5,650 bases of DNA. It comes from Thermoplasmata archaeon. Its GTDB lineage: Archaea > Thermoplasmatota > Thermoplasmata > Thermoplasmatales > Thermoplasmataceae. A program made the position numbers and the translations under genes. Positions 1 to 5,437 of this stretch are shown one piece after another; position 1 is the first letter of the stretch, and the number at the start of each line of letters is the position of its first letter. The notes beneath the pieces were generated by a model. It was given only the letters and a program-made list of their open reading frames with translations, was not told the origin of the DNA and did not search any database. Location of the stretch: positions 1 through 5,650 of the forward strand of contig JAKAYN010000054.1 in the NCBI GenBank assembly GCA_021826785.1, read 5' to 3'.

Positions 1-999
1 TAAAACGTATTCTGGTTTATTATTTTTTATGTAATCACATGTATATTCTATAAGTCCGTATAAATCCGATCTTAAATATATGTACTCATGGCATGCCATA
101 TTTTTTATCTCTTCCGGAGCGATATTCCCTATAAAAACTATCCTTGAATTCCCCATTGTTGCCATCTTTGATGCTATCTCCATTGATGTGTTTTTATCAT
201 CTATTGCAAGGCCAAGAGATATTGAATTGCCTGGATCTCCAAGAGGCTTCATATCAATTTTTCTGTGTTTCCCATTAAAGCCATTTATTATTGAAATAAA
301 ATCATCGAAGCCAATAAATTTGTTATTCCTTTTTATTGATGCCTGAAAAGTGTTTGTAACAACCGTTAATGAATCTGAACCTGATATATTTTTTATATCG
401 TTTGATGTTACAACTTTTATTTTGTTTTCCACTTTTATATCCATTGGCTGTCTTGCCTTGTTTATCTTTTCACTTACAGATATAATTACTGGCATTTTTA
501 TTTTATATTTTGATATTCCGTAGTCTTCATCGCGATTTACATAAACATCATTGTTTTCTATATCTATCTTAGATACAGATGATATAAAATTATAACCTGC
601 CATGTATGCAGTCTCGGGAGGGACCTGCGATGTCTCACCATCAAGTGAGTATTTTCCAGTTAGAACCATATCCGGTTTGATGGTTTTTATAAATTCTGAT
701 AAAATTTTTGATGTGGCCCATGTGTCAGAACCGCCAAATTTTCTATCAGATATTAAATAACCGGATTTTATGCCCATTTTTATTGCCTCTTCAAGAACGG
801 CTATCGACTGTGGCGGCCCCATAGTTGCAACTGCAGTCTCAAAATTGTATCTTTCGGATAATCTTAATGCCTCCTCAACGGCCTTTTTGTCAAATGAGTT
901 CATAAGAAGCTTTACATTTTCCCTTACTATCCTCTTTGTTTTTTCGTCAAATTTTATCTCGTTAACGTCCGGAACCTGCTTTATCAATACCAGTATCAT
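1..999 (-). CDS. Electron transfer flavoprotein, fused beta-alpha subunits (3' end outside window)
   Basis: ETF carries electrons from acyl-CoA and similar dehydrogenases to a membrane quinone reductase, using FAD. The reading frame is open for 333 codons from ATG 999-997 to the window edge, with no stop. Residues 1-255 are the beta (FixA) part: N-terminal MILVLIKQVPD, then GGSDT (90-94) and the nucleotide-binding segment GKYSLDGETSQVPPE (115-129), followed by KARQPMDIK (181-189). Residues 259-333 match the start of the alpha (FixB) nucleotide-binding domain: RIVFIG (286-291) and a YLRSDLYGL...KPEYVL tail. A beta subunit alone is about 250-265 residues, so this is a beta-alpha fusion, as known in Sulfolobales and relatives. 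The FAD-binding C-terminal domain lies outside the window. The start overlaps the ferredoxin stop as ATGA, so translation is probably coupled. A weak GGTTGAT lies 5 nt upstream. Certain as ETF; the fusion is well supported, but its full extent is unseen. Confidence 0.93.
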   Translation of the reverse strand, partial: MILVLIKQVPDVNEIKFDEKTKRIVRENVKLLMNSFDKKAVEEALRLSERYNFETAVATMGPPQSIAVLEEAIKMGIKSGYLISDRKFGGSDTWATSKILSEFIKTIKPDMVLTGKYSLDGETSQVPPETAYMAGYNFISSVSKIDIENNDVYVNRDEDYGISKYKIKMPVIISVSEKINKARQPMDIKVENKIKVVTSNDIKNISGSDSLTVVTNTFQASIKRNNKFIGFDDFISIINGFNGKHRKIDMKPLGDPGNSISLGLAIDDKNTSMEIASKMATMGNSRIVFIGNIAPEEIKNMACHEYIYLRSDLYGLIEYTCDYIKNNKPEYVL

Positions 1000-1316
1000 G
1001 GTATATCAACCATAACCCTTTTGTTATCTAAAAATACACTGTACATTTTTAAATTGTTTATTTTTTCATCGTCACCCTCTGGCCCGCTCCTAACATTGCC
1101 GGTTTTAATTTCAAATGATGCAAAATGATTTGGGCAGACGATGCAATCATCCTCTATAAAACCCTCTGAAAGATCATATTTTTCATGTGTGCAGTACGGT
1201 TCATATGCATAGATTTTATCCCCATCCCTGTATAAAAGCAGCTCAGTATTTCCAGCAGAGACCTTTTTTAATTTTTTGTCTTCAAGGTCATCAATATTCA
1301 AAACTTCATAAATCAT
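996..1316 (-). CDS. Rieske-type [2Fe-2S] ferredoxin
   Basis: A soluble one-electron carrier of the dioxygenase-ferredoxin (NirD/BphF-like) Rieske family. Counting from the ATG at 1316 it has 106 residues. The cluster ligands are plain: CTH (C42, H44) and CPNH (C61, H64), giving C-x-H-x16-C-x2-H, followed by FASFEIKTGNVRSGPE, the usual third-loop region. There is no signal peptide or membrane helix, so it is cytoplasmic and not a bc1-type Rieske subunit. The frame extends to a TTG at 1331, but the ATG at 1316 is preferred: the family usually starts just before this (IYEVLNIDDL), and an AT-rich TATA-like element lies about 26 nt upstream. The stop overlaps the ETF start by the ATGA arrangement. 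I infer that it exchanges electrons with that ETF or with an oxidoreductase encoded further left. Other roles, such as service to an oxygenase, cannot be excluded. Confidence 0.92.
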   Translation of the reverse strand: MIYEVLNIDDLEDKKLKKVSAGNTELLLYRDGDKIYAYEPYCTHEKYDLSEGFIEDDCIVCPNHFASFEIKTGNVRSGPEGDDEKINNLKMYSVFLDNKRVMVDIP

Positions 1317-1330
1317 AAAAAATAATCCCA

Positions 1331-1349
1331 ATATAATTATAATATTTTT
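1331..1349 (-). promoter_or_regulatory. Putative TATA box for ferredoxin-ETF unit
   Basis: On the minus strand this reads AAAAATATTATAATTATAT, 15-33 nt upstream of the ATG at 1316. That is right for an archaeal TATA box driving a leaderless mRNA. It sits in the 52-nt gap after hisS, so the ferredoxin and ETF may be transcribed both from here and by read-through from hisS. The whole gap is AT-rich, so the exact box is uncertain. Confidence 0.5.
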
Positions 1350-1368
1350 CTATCAAAGATTTTAAAAT

Positions 1369-2643
1369 TTATTTTTTTAAGTTCTTGATGAATTCATCAA
1401 TGCTGATTTTTACCTGCTCCTGCGTGTTAAGATCCTTTAATGATATGCTTTTTGATGAAAGCTCCTTATCGCCTATTATAATAAGAAAATCACATTTATT
1501 ACCCTCGGCATACTTTATTAATGACTGCATTTTTCTGTTGTTTACCTCAGATATTGCAATGTTACCCGATTTTCTTATATCATTTAGTATTCTTATATGC
1601 GCACTTGGGTTAGATGATATGTTTACAACATAGTACTTCTTTTTATTATTTTTATAATTCCACAGATTGCTCCTTCTTAATAATAATTCTATGACTGCGT
1701 CACCTATTGCGAAACCGACGGCCGGTATTGACTCATCGATAAAGAGTTTTGACAGATCATTGTACCTGCCACCACCAAGTATCGCCCTGAGCTCACCTGC
1801 CGTATCAAATGCCTCAAAGACTATTCCGGTGTAATATGAAAGTCCCCTAACAACAGAAAAATCAAAGTTTAATTTACTGTTTGTGTAATTTGAAACGAGC
1901 AAAAATGTGTCCTTAAGCCTTTTTAGTCTATCCTTTATCTCAGGCCCGTATTCTTTAAATATATTATCTATGTCGTTTATACCAATTTTATTCTTTAATA
2001 ATGATACTAGCCTTTCAATGCTGTTATTATCAATTCCTGAGATTAAAAGCCTTTCCTTAAAATCGTTTAAATCGACCTTCTTAAATTTATCTATTATCGG
2101 AAACATTTCAACAGGATTATTAACACCAAGTTCCTTAAGTATTAACTCCATTAAATATCTATCATTTATATTTATTTCATACTGGCCTGAAAGACCAAGG
2201 CTGTCCAGTATTGTTGCCGCAAGGCCTATTACCTCGGCATCAGCCTCATAGGAATCCGAACCGAACATATCGGCATTGAACTGTATGTGCTCCCTATACC
2301 TTCCCTCCTGCGGCTCCTCGTATCTCCATACCTTTGGTATTGAGAACCATCTTACTGGAAACTTAATATCCTTTCTTGATGTTAGCATTCTCATAGTTGA
2401 TGGCGTTGCCTCTGGTATCATTGTAACCTCCCTGCCACCCTTGTCTGTAAATGAAAATGTTTGCTCTAAAAGCTCTGTTCCAGATTTCAATCGGTAAAGA
2501 TCCATCGATTCAAGGGCAGGGAAGTCTATCATGCGATATCCAAATGATATGGCTGTTTCCATCATTTTTTTTATAAAATCATAGCGTATTTCCATATCAT
2601 CAGGGTAGTGATCCCTGAAGCCCTTCAATCTTTCTATCCTCAT
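1369..2643 (-). CDS. hisS: Histidyl-tRNA synthetase
   Basis: Class II synthetase that charges tRNA-His in the cytoplasm. It has 424 residues, a normal length. The start MRIERLKGFRD is the family's usual N-terminus. The histidine-site segment is PEATPSTMRML (77-87). Motif 2 is VWRYEEPQEGRYREHIQFN (105-123) with R107 and E109. The histidine-specific HisA loop is VVRGLSYYTG (264-273), with R266 matching the catalytic Arg of the bacterial enzyme. GGGRYNDL (290-297) and motif 3 AVGFAIGDAVIELLL (308-322) follow. Residues 335-424 form the anticodon-binding alpha/beta domain. The EEPQEGRYRE form of motif 2 and the S in place of D in RGLDYY fit archaeal-type enzymes. Motif 3 lacks the GLER arginine of bacterial HisRS. 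The gene begins 4 nt after the DUF1059-like stop, with GTGAT (overlapping that stop) 3 nt before the ATG, so the two are surely one operon. Confidence 0.97.
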   Translation of the reverse strand: MRIERLKGFRDHYPDDMEIRYDFIKKMMETAISFGYRMIDFPALESMDLYRLKSGTELLEQTFSFTDKGGREVTMIPEATPSTMRMLTSRKDIKFPVRWFSIPKVWRYEEPQEGRYREHIQFNADMFGSDSYEADAEVIGLAATILDSLGLSGQYEININDRYLMELILKELGVNNPVEMFPIIDKFKKVDLNDFKERLLISGIDNNSIERLVSLLKNKIGINDIDNIFKEYGPEIKDRLKRLKDTFLLVSNYTNSKLNFDFSVVRGLSYYTGIVFEAFDTAGELRAILGGGRYNDLSKLFIDESIPAVGFAIGDAVIELLLRRSNLWNYKNNKKKYYVVNISSNPSAHIRILNDIRKSGNIAISEVNNRKMQSLIKYAEGNKCDFLIIIGDKELSSKSISLKDLNTQEQVKISIDEFIKNLKK

Positions 2644-2646
2644 GAA

Positions 2647-2651
2647 ATCAC
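2647..2651 (-). promoter_or_regulatory. Shine-Dalgarno-like GTGAT before hisS
   Basis: The minus strand reads GTGAT-TTC-ATG. GTGAT matches the end of the archaeal consensus GGAGGTGAT and includes the TGA stop of the upstream small gene. The 3-nt spacer matches that of the S2 gene, supporting the start at 2643. Confidence 0.5.
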
Positions 2652-2821
2652 TGCTCTGTTACAACCGAAAAGATCTTTTTCTCCATCTCTGGATCTATTT
2701 CATCAATTCTATGCGCATAGTGAAAATGTGTTCTTATCCTTGGTAGCAGATCTTCCTTAACACTGGCATGATGTTCAAACGAGCAGTCCCATCCAAGATC
2801 ACGGCATTTAAAATAGTACAT
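2648..2821 (-). CDS. Small Cys/His protein, DUF1059-like
   Basis: A 57-residue protein, MYYFKCRDLGWDCSFEHH... ending in SVVTEQ and TGA. The pattern F-x-C-x2-LG-x2-C-x-F (C6, C13), an acidic helix start (VKEDLLPRI), then H32-x4-H37 and a final EIDPEMEKKI helix matches the small DUF1059 family as I recall it. DUF1059 proteins have no established function. The two cysteines plus H32/H37 (H34 is also available) could bind a metal such as zinc; this is inference from spacing. It is the first gene after a good TATA box and runs into hisS with a 4-nt gap, so it is co-transcribed with the synthetase. The ATG at 2821 is the only sensible start: it sits about 23 nt from the TATA box and directly precedes the conserved YYFKC. 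Real gene: confident. Family: fairly confident. Confidence 0.85.
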   Translation of the reverse strand: MYYFKCRDLGWDCSFEHHASVKEDLLPRIRTHFHYAHRIDEIDPEMEKKIFSVVTEQ

Positions 2822-2838
2822 GATAGCTGATCTTTATT

Positions 2839-2850
2839 TAATATAAAAGT
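2839..2850 (-). promoter_or_regulatory. TATA box for the DUF1059-like/hisS operon
   Basis: The minus strand reads CTTTTATATTAAAT around here. TTTTATATTA (2848-2839) is centred about 23 nt before the ATG at 2821, which predicts a leaderless or nearly leaderless mRNA. Confidence 0.7.
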
Positions 2851-2871
2851 GTTTCATGATTAATTGTTTAT

Positions 2872-2898
2872 CTAAAAAACTGAAAAAATGTTTTTGAG
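2872..2898. repeat. Imperfect inverted repeat in the divergent promoter region
   Basis: Left arm CTAAAAAAC (2872-2880), 9-nt spacer, right arm GTTTTTGAG (2890-2898); 8 of 9 positions pair, with a perfect inner 6. Its centre (2885) is exactly 64 nt from each start codon (2821 and 2949). It lies upstream of both TATA-like elements, where an activator or shared regulator could bind. Base composition makes chance a serious alternative. Confidence 0.35.
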
Positions 2899-2911
2899 CG
2901 GACAATATATA

Positions 2912-2930
2912 TTTATAAAATGTATTTATA
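2912..2930 (+). promoter_or_regulatory. Putative TATA box(es) for the MscS gene
   Basis: Two TATA-like stretches lie upstream of the ATG at 2949: TTTATAAAA (2912-2920, ending 29 nt before) and TATTTATA (2923-2930, ending 19 nt before). The first predicts a start site a few bases before the ATG, the second one at or just inside it. Either way the leader is very short, and there is no Shine-Dalgarno match. Confidence 0.6.
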
Positions 2931-2948
2931 ACAAATATTTGGGATATA

Positions 2949-3848
2949 ATGATAAAACGATCAAGGGTTATTTCATATCTTGTGATCACAATTATAAGCG
3001 TAATTGTATTATTTGCGCTGCTTTTAATATTACAGTTTGTCCTTCATAACCAGTTTGCAAATGAGTACCACCTGGTTTTTTATGGTATATTAATAGCGGT
3101 TGCCGGTGTATTAATAACAAACTTTGCAGCGGACATGCTTTCAAGAACAACAAAGAACCTGGCAGGCCAGTCAACGGCTGGAACAATGAACTTTACAATA
3201 AAACTAATAGGATACATAATAACGGCTGTTGTTTTCTTTTCAATATTAAAGATTGATATTGGTGCAGCACTGGCAGCCGGTGGTTTTGCAGGCCTTGTCC
3301 TTGGCCTTGCATCTCAGGATGTCCTTTCAAATATATTTGGCGGCATAGCCATTGTTGGCTCAAGACCATTCAAGGTTGGTGATCGCGTAACCGTGTCAAC
3401 ATGGCAGTATGGTCTTGATGCACCGGCATATCCACCAAAATTCTATTCAAATGATTTTTTAATACCTGGATACACAGGTATTGTAACAAACATATCATTA
3501 ATGTACACATCACTGTTAACAGATGATAATGTACCTTTAAAGATACCTAATAGTATAATGATACAATCTGCAATATTCATACATGGTGTAAATGAGTCCA
3601 GACTGGTTAGAACGAAATTTGAGGTATCAAAGGATATTGATCCAGATGTTTTTATACCAAAAGTATATAATGCATTAAAGCCACTTGATTTTATAAAGGG
3701 CAAACTTCAGGTTAGGATCTATGAAACAACATTTACAAGTTATGTAATCGTTGTCGAGGCGCTATGTAAGGGAGCTTATGAGGAGCCACCAAGAAGCGAA
3801 ATATTAAAGATACTTATAAAACTCTCAAAAAGTATGCCAAAAAATTAA
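2949..3848 (+). CDS. MscS-family mechanosensitive ion channel
   Basis: A membrane channel of the small-conductance mechanosensitive family, which opens under membrane tension to release solutes on osmotic downshock. It has 299 residues. Hydrophobic segments lie at about 8-32, 40-63, 83-101 and 104-136. The last is the pore-lining TM3, with the hallmark Ala/Gly pattern AALAAGGFAGLVLGLASQD (106-124) followed by LSNIFGGIAIVGSRPFKVGDRV (126-147). The beta domain continues with GYTGIVTNISLMYTSL (174-189) and VPLKIPNSIM (195-204), and the C-terminal alpha/beta domain fills 215-299. Compared with E. coli MscS (three helices) there is one extra N-terminal helix. About 24 extra residues (151-173, rich in Tyr/Pro) split the beta domain between GDRV and GYTG. 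It faces away from the DUF1059-like/hisS operon and is followed 46 nt later by a RAM-domain gene with its own promoter. Family assignment is firm; the gating stimulus is not known from sequence. Confidence 0.94.
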   Translation: MIKRSRVISYLVITIISVIVLFALLLILQFVLHNQFANEYHLVFYGILIAVAGVLITNFAADMLSRTTKNLAGQSTAGTMNFTIKLIGYIITAVVFFSILKIDIGAALAAGGFAGLVLGLASQDVLSNIFGGIAIVGSRPFKVGDRVTVSTWQYGLDAPAYPPKFYSNDFLIPGYTGIVTNISLMYTSLLTDDNVPLKIPNSIMIQSAIFIHGVNESRLVRTKFEVSKDIDPDVFIPKVYNALKPLDFIKGKLQVRIYETTFTSYVIVVEALCKGAYEEPPRSEILKILIKLSKSMPKN

Positions 3849-3860
3849 GTTAGTCTTGCA

Positions 3861-3870
3861 AAAATTTATA
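3861..3870 (+). promoter_or_regulatory. TATA box for the RAM-domain gene
   Basis: AAAATTTATA, with TTTATA 25-30 nt before the ATG at 3895. This is ideal for a leaderless transcript starting at or 1-2 nt before the start codon. It sits in the 46-nt gap after the MscS gene. Confidence 0.65.
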
Positions 3871-3894
3871 TTCATTGTAAGATTTTAGCACCAA

Positions 3895-4122
3895 ATGGAC
3901 ACAGCCTTCATACTTATAAGCATAATTCCAGGAAAGGAGTACGAGGTATATCAGAAGATTTCATCATTAAAGGGAATTACTGAGGTGCATCCATTACTAG
4001 GTGAATACGATATGATAGCAAAGCTTGCCGTTTATGAAGACATAGGAAAATACGTTATAGATAATATAAGGACGATACCCGGTGTTATAGATACAAAAAC
4101 ACTGATTGAGATAAAATTATAA
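3895..4122 (+). CDS. Stand-alone RAM (Lrp/AsnC ligand-binding) domain protein
   Basis: 75 residues covering only the effector-binding domain of Lrp/AsnC regulators. FILISIIPGKEYEVYQKI (5-22) forms the first strand and helix. GITEVHPLLGEYDMIAKLAV (27-46) carries the family's G-x-YD-hydrophobic hallmark (G36, Y38, D39). The second helix (49-59) and PGVIDTKTLIEIKL (62-75) close the ferredoxin-like fold. No helix-turn-helix is present, and the start is fixed by the TATA box 25-30 nt upstream, so this is a natural single-domain form, not a truncation. Such proteins assemble into dimers and higher rings and bind amino acids or other small molecules, sometimes joining full-length Lrp paralogues. The ligand here cannot be told. 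The downstream membrane protein gene begins 9 nt later and is probably in the same mRNA. Confidence 0.92.
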   Translation: MDTAFILISIIPGKEYEVYQKISSLKGITEVHPLLGEYDMIAKLAVYEDIGKYVIDNIRTIPGVIDTKTLIEIKL

Positions 4123-4126
4123 GGTG
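4121..4126 (+). promoter_or_regulatory. Shine-Dalgarno site before the small membrane protein
   Basis: AAGGTG overlaps the last two bases of the RAM stop codon and lies 5 nt before the ATG at 4132. It matches GGAGGTGAT and is what a second gene in a transcript would need. If aligned over the full consensus, the match ends 3 nt before the ATG, as for hisS and the S2 gene. Confidence 0.6.
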
Positions 4127-4131
4127 TTAAC

Positions 4132-4431
4132 ATGTTTCACTGGAACTGGTTGGTATTTGTGTTAGTTTTGCTTGCACTGTTTGCGCTTTCCATGATCATT
4201 CTTGGAATGCTAACATCGTACTTTGGATCTGGAAAGAGCCGTGCAGTTGGTGTTATTCTGCTTATTATAGGCATAATATTTGGTCTATTTGTTATCTTTG
4301 GATCATACAGGTTTTTCCACGTTAGCTTCGTTTACTCGGTGCTTGAGCCAACTGTATTTTACCTAATTGCATCAATAATAGGTATACTTATAGCTCTGCT
4401 TATCTTCCTTGGTGCAATTATGAAGACATAA
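4132..4431 (+). CDS. Small membrane protein of unknown function, three helices
   Basis: 99 residues, almost entirely hydrophobic. Predicted membrane segments are at about 6-29, 37-58 and 69-96. A short polar loop (SYFGSGKSRA, 29-38) joins the first two, and an aromatic loop (GSYRFFHVSF, 57-66) the next two. The positive residues K35 and R37 suggest that the first loop is cytoplasmic, placing the N-terminus outside by the positive-inside rule; this is weak. I do not recognise a family. It has no signal peptide cleavage site and no obvious catalytic or metal-binding motif. It is 9 nt behind the RAM-domain gene with a good ribosome site, so the two are probably made together. Coding is supported by the start signal, the operon spacing and base use like its neighbours. 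Confidence 0.85.
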   Translation: MFHWNWLVFVLVLLALFALSMIILGMLTSYFGSGKSRAVGVILLIIGIIFGLFVIFGSYRFFHVSFVYSVLEPTVFYLIASIIGILIALLIFLGAIMKT

Positions 4432-4446
4432 AATAAATATAATATT
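4431..4446 (+). promoter_or_regulatory. Putative TATA box for guaA subunit B
   Basis: AAATAAATATAATATT overlaps the end of the membrane protein stop codon. AAATATAAT (4435-4443) is centred 23 nt before the ATG at 4462. A T-rich tract with six T (4456-4461) fills the space up to the ATG and has no Shine-Dalgarno match, so a leaderless mRNA is likely. Confidence 0.5.
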
Positions 4447-4461
4447 CATTTATTATTTTTT

Positions 4462-5379
4462 ATGATAGATCCAGAAAAATTTATAAAAGATTCAATTTTA
4501 TTTATAGAGAAAAATGTTAAAAAGGGCATACTTGCATGCTCTGGCGGCCAGGATAGCACACTTCTTGCTGTAATATCATCAATGTCAAATGCAGACATAT
4601 TAACAGTTTTCATAGATACCGGTTTGCTAAGAATTAATGATAGGGAAAGAATAAAGGAAATATTTTCAAAATACAATGTCAATGGAAAGATCATAGATAA
4701 ATCATCTCTTTTTATCTCAAGGTTAAAAAATATCGTAGATCCTGAGGAAAAAAGGAAGATCATAGGAAAAACGTTCATAGAGGTATTTGAGGAGGAGGCT
4801 TTAAAATATGGCGCTGAATCATTAATCCAGGGAACGATTGCACCTGACTGGATAGAAAGTGGTGGTGGTTCAAGAGATGTTATAAAAAGCCACCATAACG
4901 TTGGCGGTCTGCCGGAAAAAATGAATTTAAAATTGGTTGAACCACTGAGAGACCTTTACAAGGATGAGGTAAGAGAGGTATCGAAATACCTTGGTTTGCC
5001 TGAGGTACAGCCTTTCCCAGGCCCTGGACTTGCAATAAGAATCATAGGCGAGGTAACATATGAAAAACTGGATATATTAAGAAGGGCAACGGCCATTGTT
5101 GAGGAGGAGGCCTCAAAAATGACTGAGAAACCCTGGCAGTACTTTCCTGTTCTATTACCTGTAAGAAGCACCGGTATACATGGCGATCAGAGAACTTACG
5201 GTCTTACCATTGCCATTAGATTTATAGATACCATTGATGGCATGTCAGGAACGTTTTCAAGACCTGATTGGTCAATATTGGAAAACATATCAAACAGGAT
5301 AACTGACGAAATAACAGACATAAACAGGGTTGTCTATGATATAACAAGCAAACCACCTGCAACAATAGAATGGGAATAA
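4462..5379 (+). CDS. guaAB: GMP synthase, ATP-pyrophosphatase subunit (subunit B)
   Basis: Catalyses the amination of XMP to GMP using ATP and ammonia, the last step of guanine nucleotide synthesis, in the cytoplasm. At 305 residues it is the archaeal separate synthetase subunit; the glutaminase subunit is not in this window. The PP-loop is SGGQDST (27-33), where most relatives have [28 protein letters not shown] (93-113), [12 protein letters not shown] (122-133), [12 protein letters not shown] (141-152) and [16 protein letters not shown] (158-173) are all standard. [14 protein letters not shown] (184-197) is intact but preceded by only EVQ after LP (179-180), about four residues fewer than in E. 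coli, so the usual R-H is absent. The dimerisation domain ends in the canonical KPPATIEWE. It starts 30 nt after the membrane protein stop with its own TATA-like box. Identity is secure. Confidence 0.96.
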   Translation: MIDPEKFIKDSILFIEKNVKKGILACSGGQDSTLLAVISSMSNADILTVFIDTGLLRINDRERIKEIFSKYNVNGKIIDKSSLFISRLKNIVDPEEKRKIIGKTFIEVFEEEALKYGAESLIQGTIAPDWIESGGGSRDVIKSHHNVGGLPEKMNLKLVEPLRDLYKDEVREVSKYLGLPEVQPFPGPGLAIRIIGEVTYEKLDILRRATAIVEEEASKMTEKPWQYFPVLLPVRSTGIHGDQRTYGLTIAIRFIDTIDGMSGTFSRPDWSILENISNRITDEITDINRVVYDITSKPPATIEWE

Positions 5380-5388
5380 GAAATAAAA

Positions 5389-5401
5389 CAATTATATAAT
5401 A
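5389..5401 (+). promoter_or_regulatory. Putative TATA box for ribosomal protein S2 gene
   Basis: CAATTATATAATA lies 37-49 nt before the ATG at 5438. A start site about 26 nt downstream of its centre would fall near 5421, leaving a leader of roughly 15-20 nt that contains the GTGAT ribosome site. Confidence 0.5.
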
Positions 5402-5429
5402 ATAAATAATTACATAAAAAGGTTAAAAA

Positions 5430-5434
5430 GTGAT
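5430..5434 (+). promoter_or_regulatory. Shine-Dalgarno-like GTGAT before ribosomal protein S2
   Basis: GTGAT-ATC-ATG: the match to GGAGGTGAT ends 3 nt before the ATG at 5438 and 6 nt before a second ATG at 5441. The 3-nt spacing seen at hisS favours 5438. Confidence 0.5.
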
Positions 5435-5437
5435 ATC

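Noticed and set aside
16..31. A 16-base TTTATTATTTTTTATG match to the guaAB start region
   Set aside because: It lies on the non-coding strand inside the ETF gene. It shows that such T-rich strings arise by chance here, which also tempers the 15-mer finding.
80..346. Open frame on the plus strand opposite the ETF gene; similar ones at 770-1015, 1385-1633, 1907-2251 and 2276-2497
   Set aside because: All lie antisense to genes with firm family matches, and their translations are low-complexity Ser/Phe/Ile/Leu strings typical of shadows.
1317..1331. TTG at 1331 as a start for the ferredoxin, adding five residues (GLFF region)
   Set aside because: The extension runs into the region expected between TATA box and start, adds no conserved sequence, and the ATG at 1316 fits the family N-terminus.
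3443..3703. Open frame on the minus strand inside the MscS gene; similar ones at 2992-3186, 4446-4778 and 4956-5171
   Set aside because: Antisense shadows of MscS and guaAB with no start signals and no recognisable domains.
3849..3894. Possible terminator hairpin after the MscS gene
   Set aside because: No stem of useful length and no long T-tract was seen.
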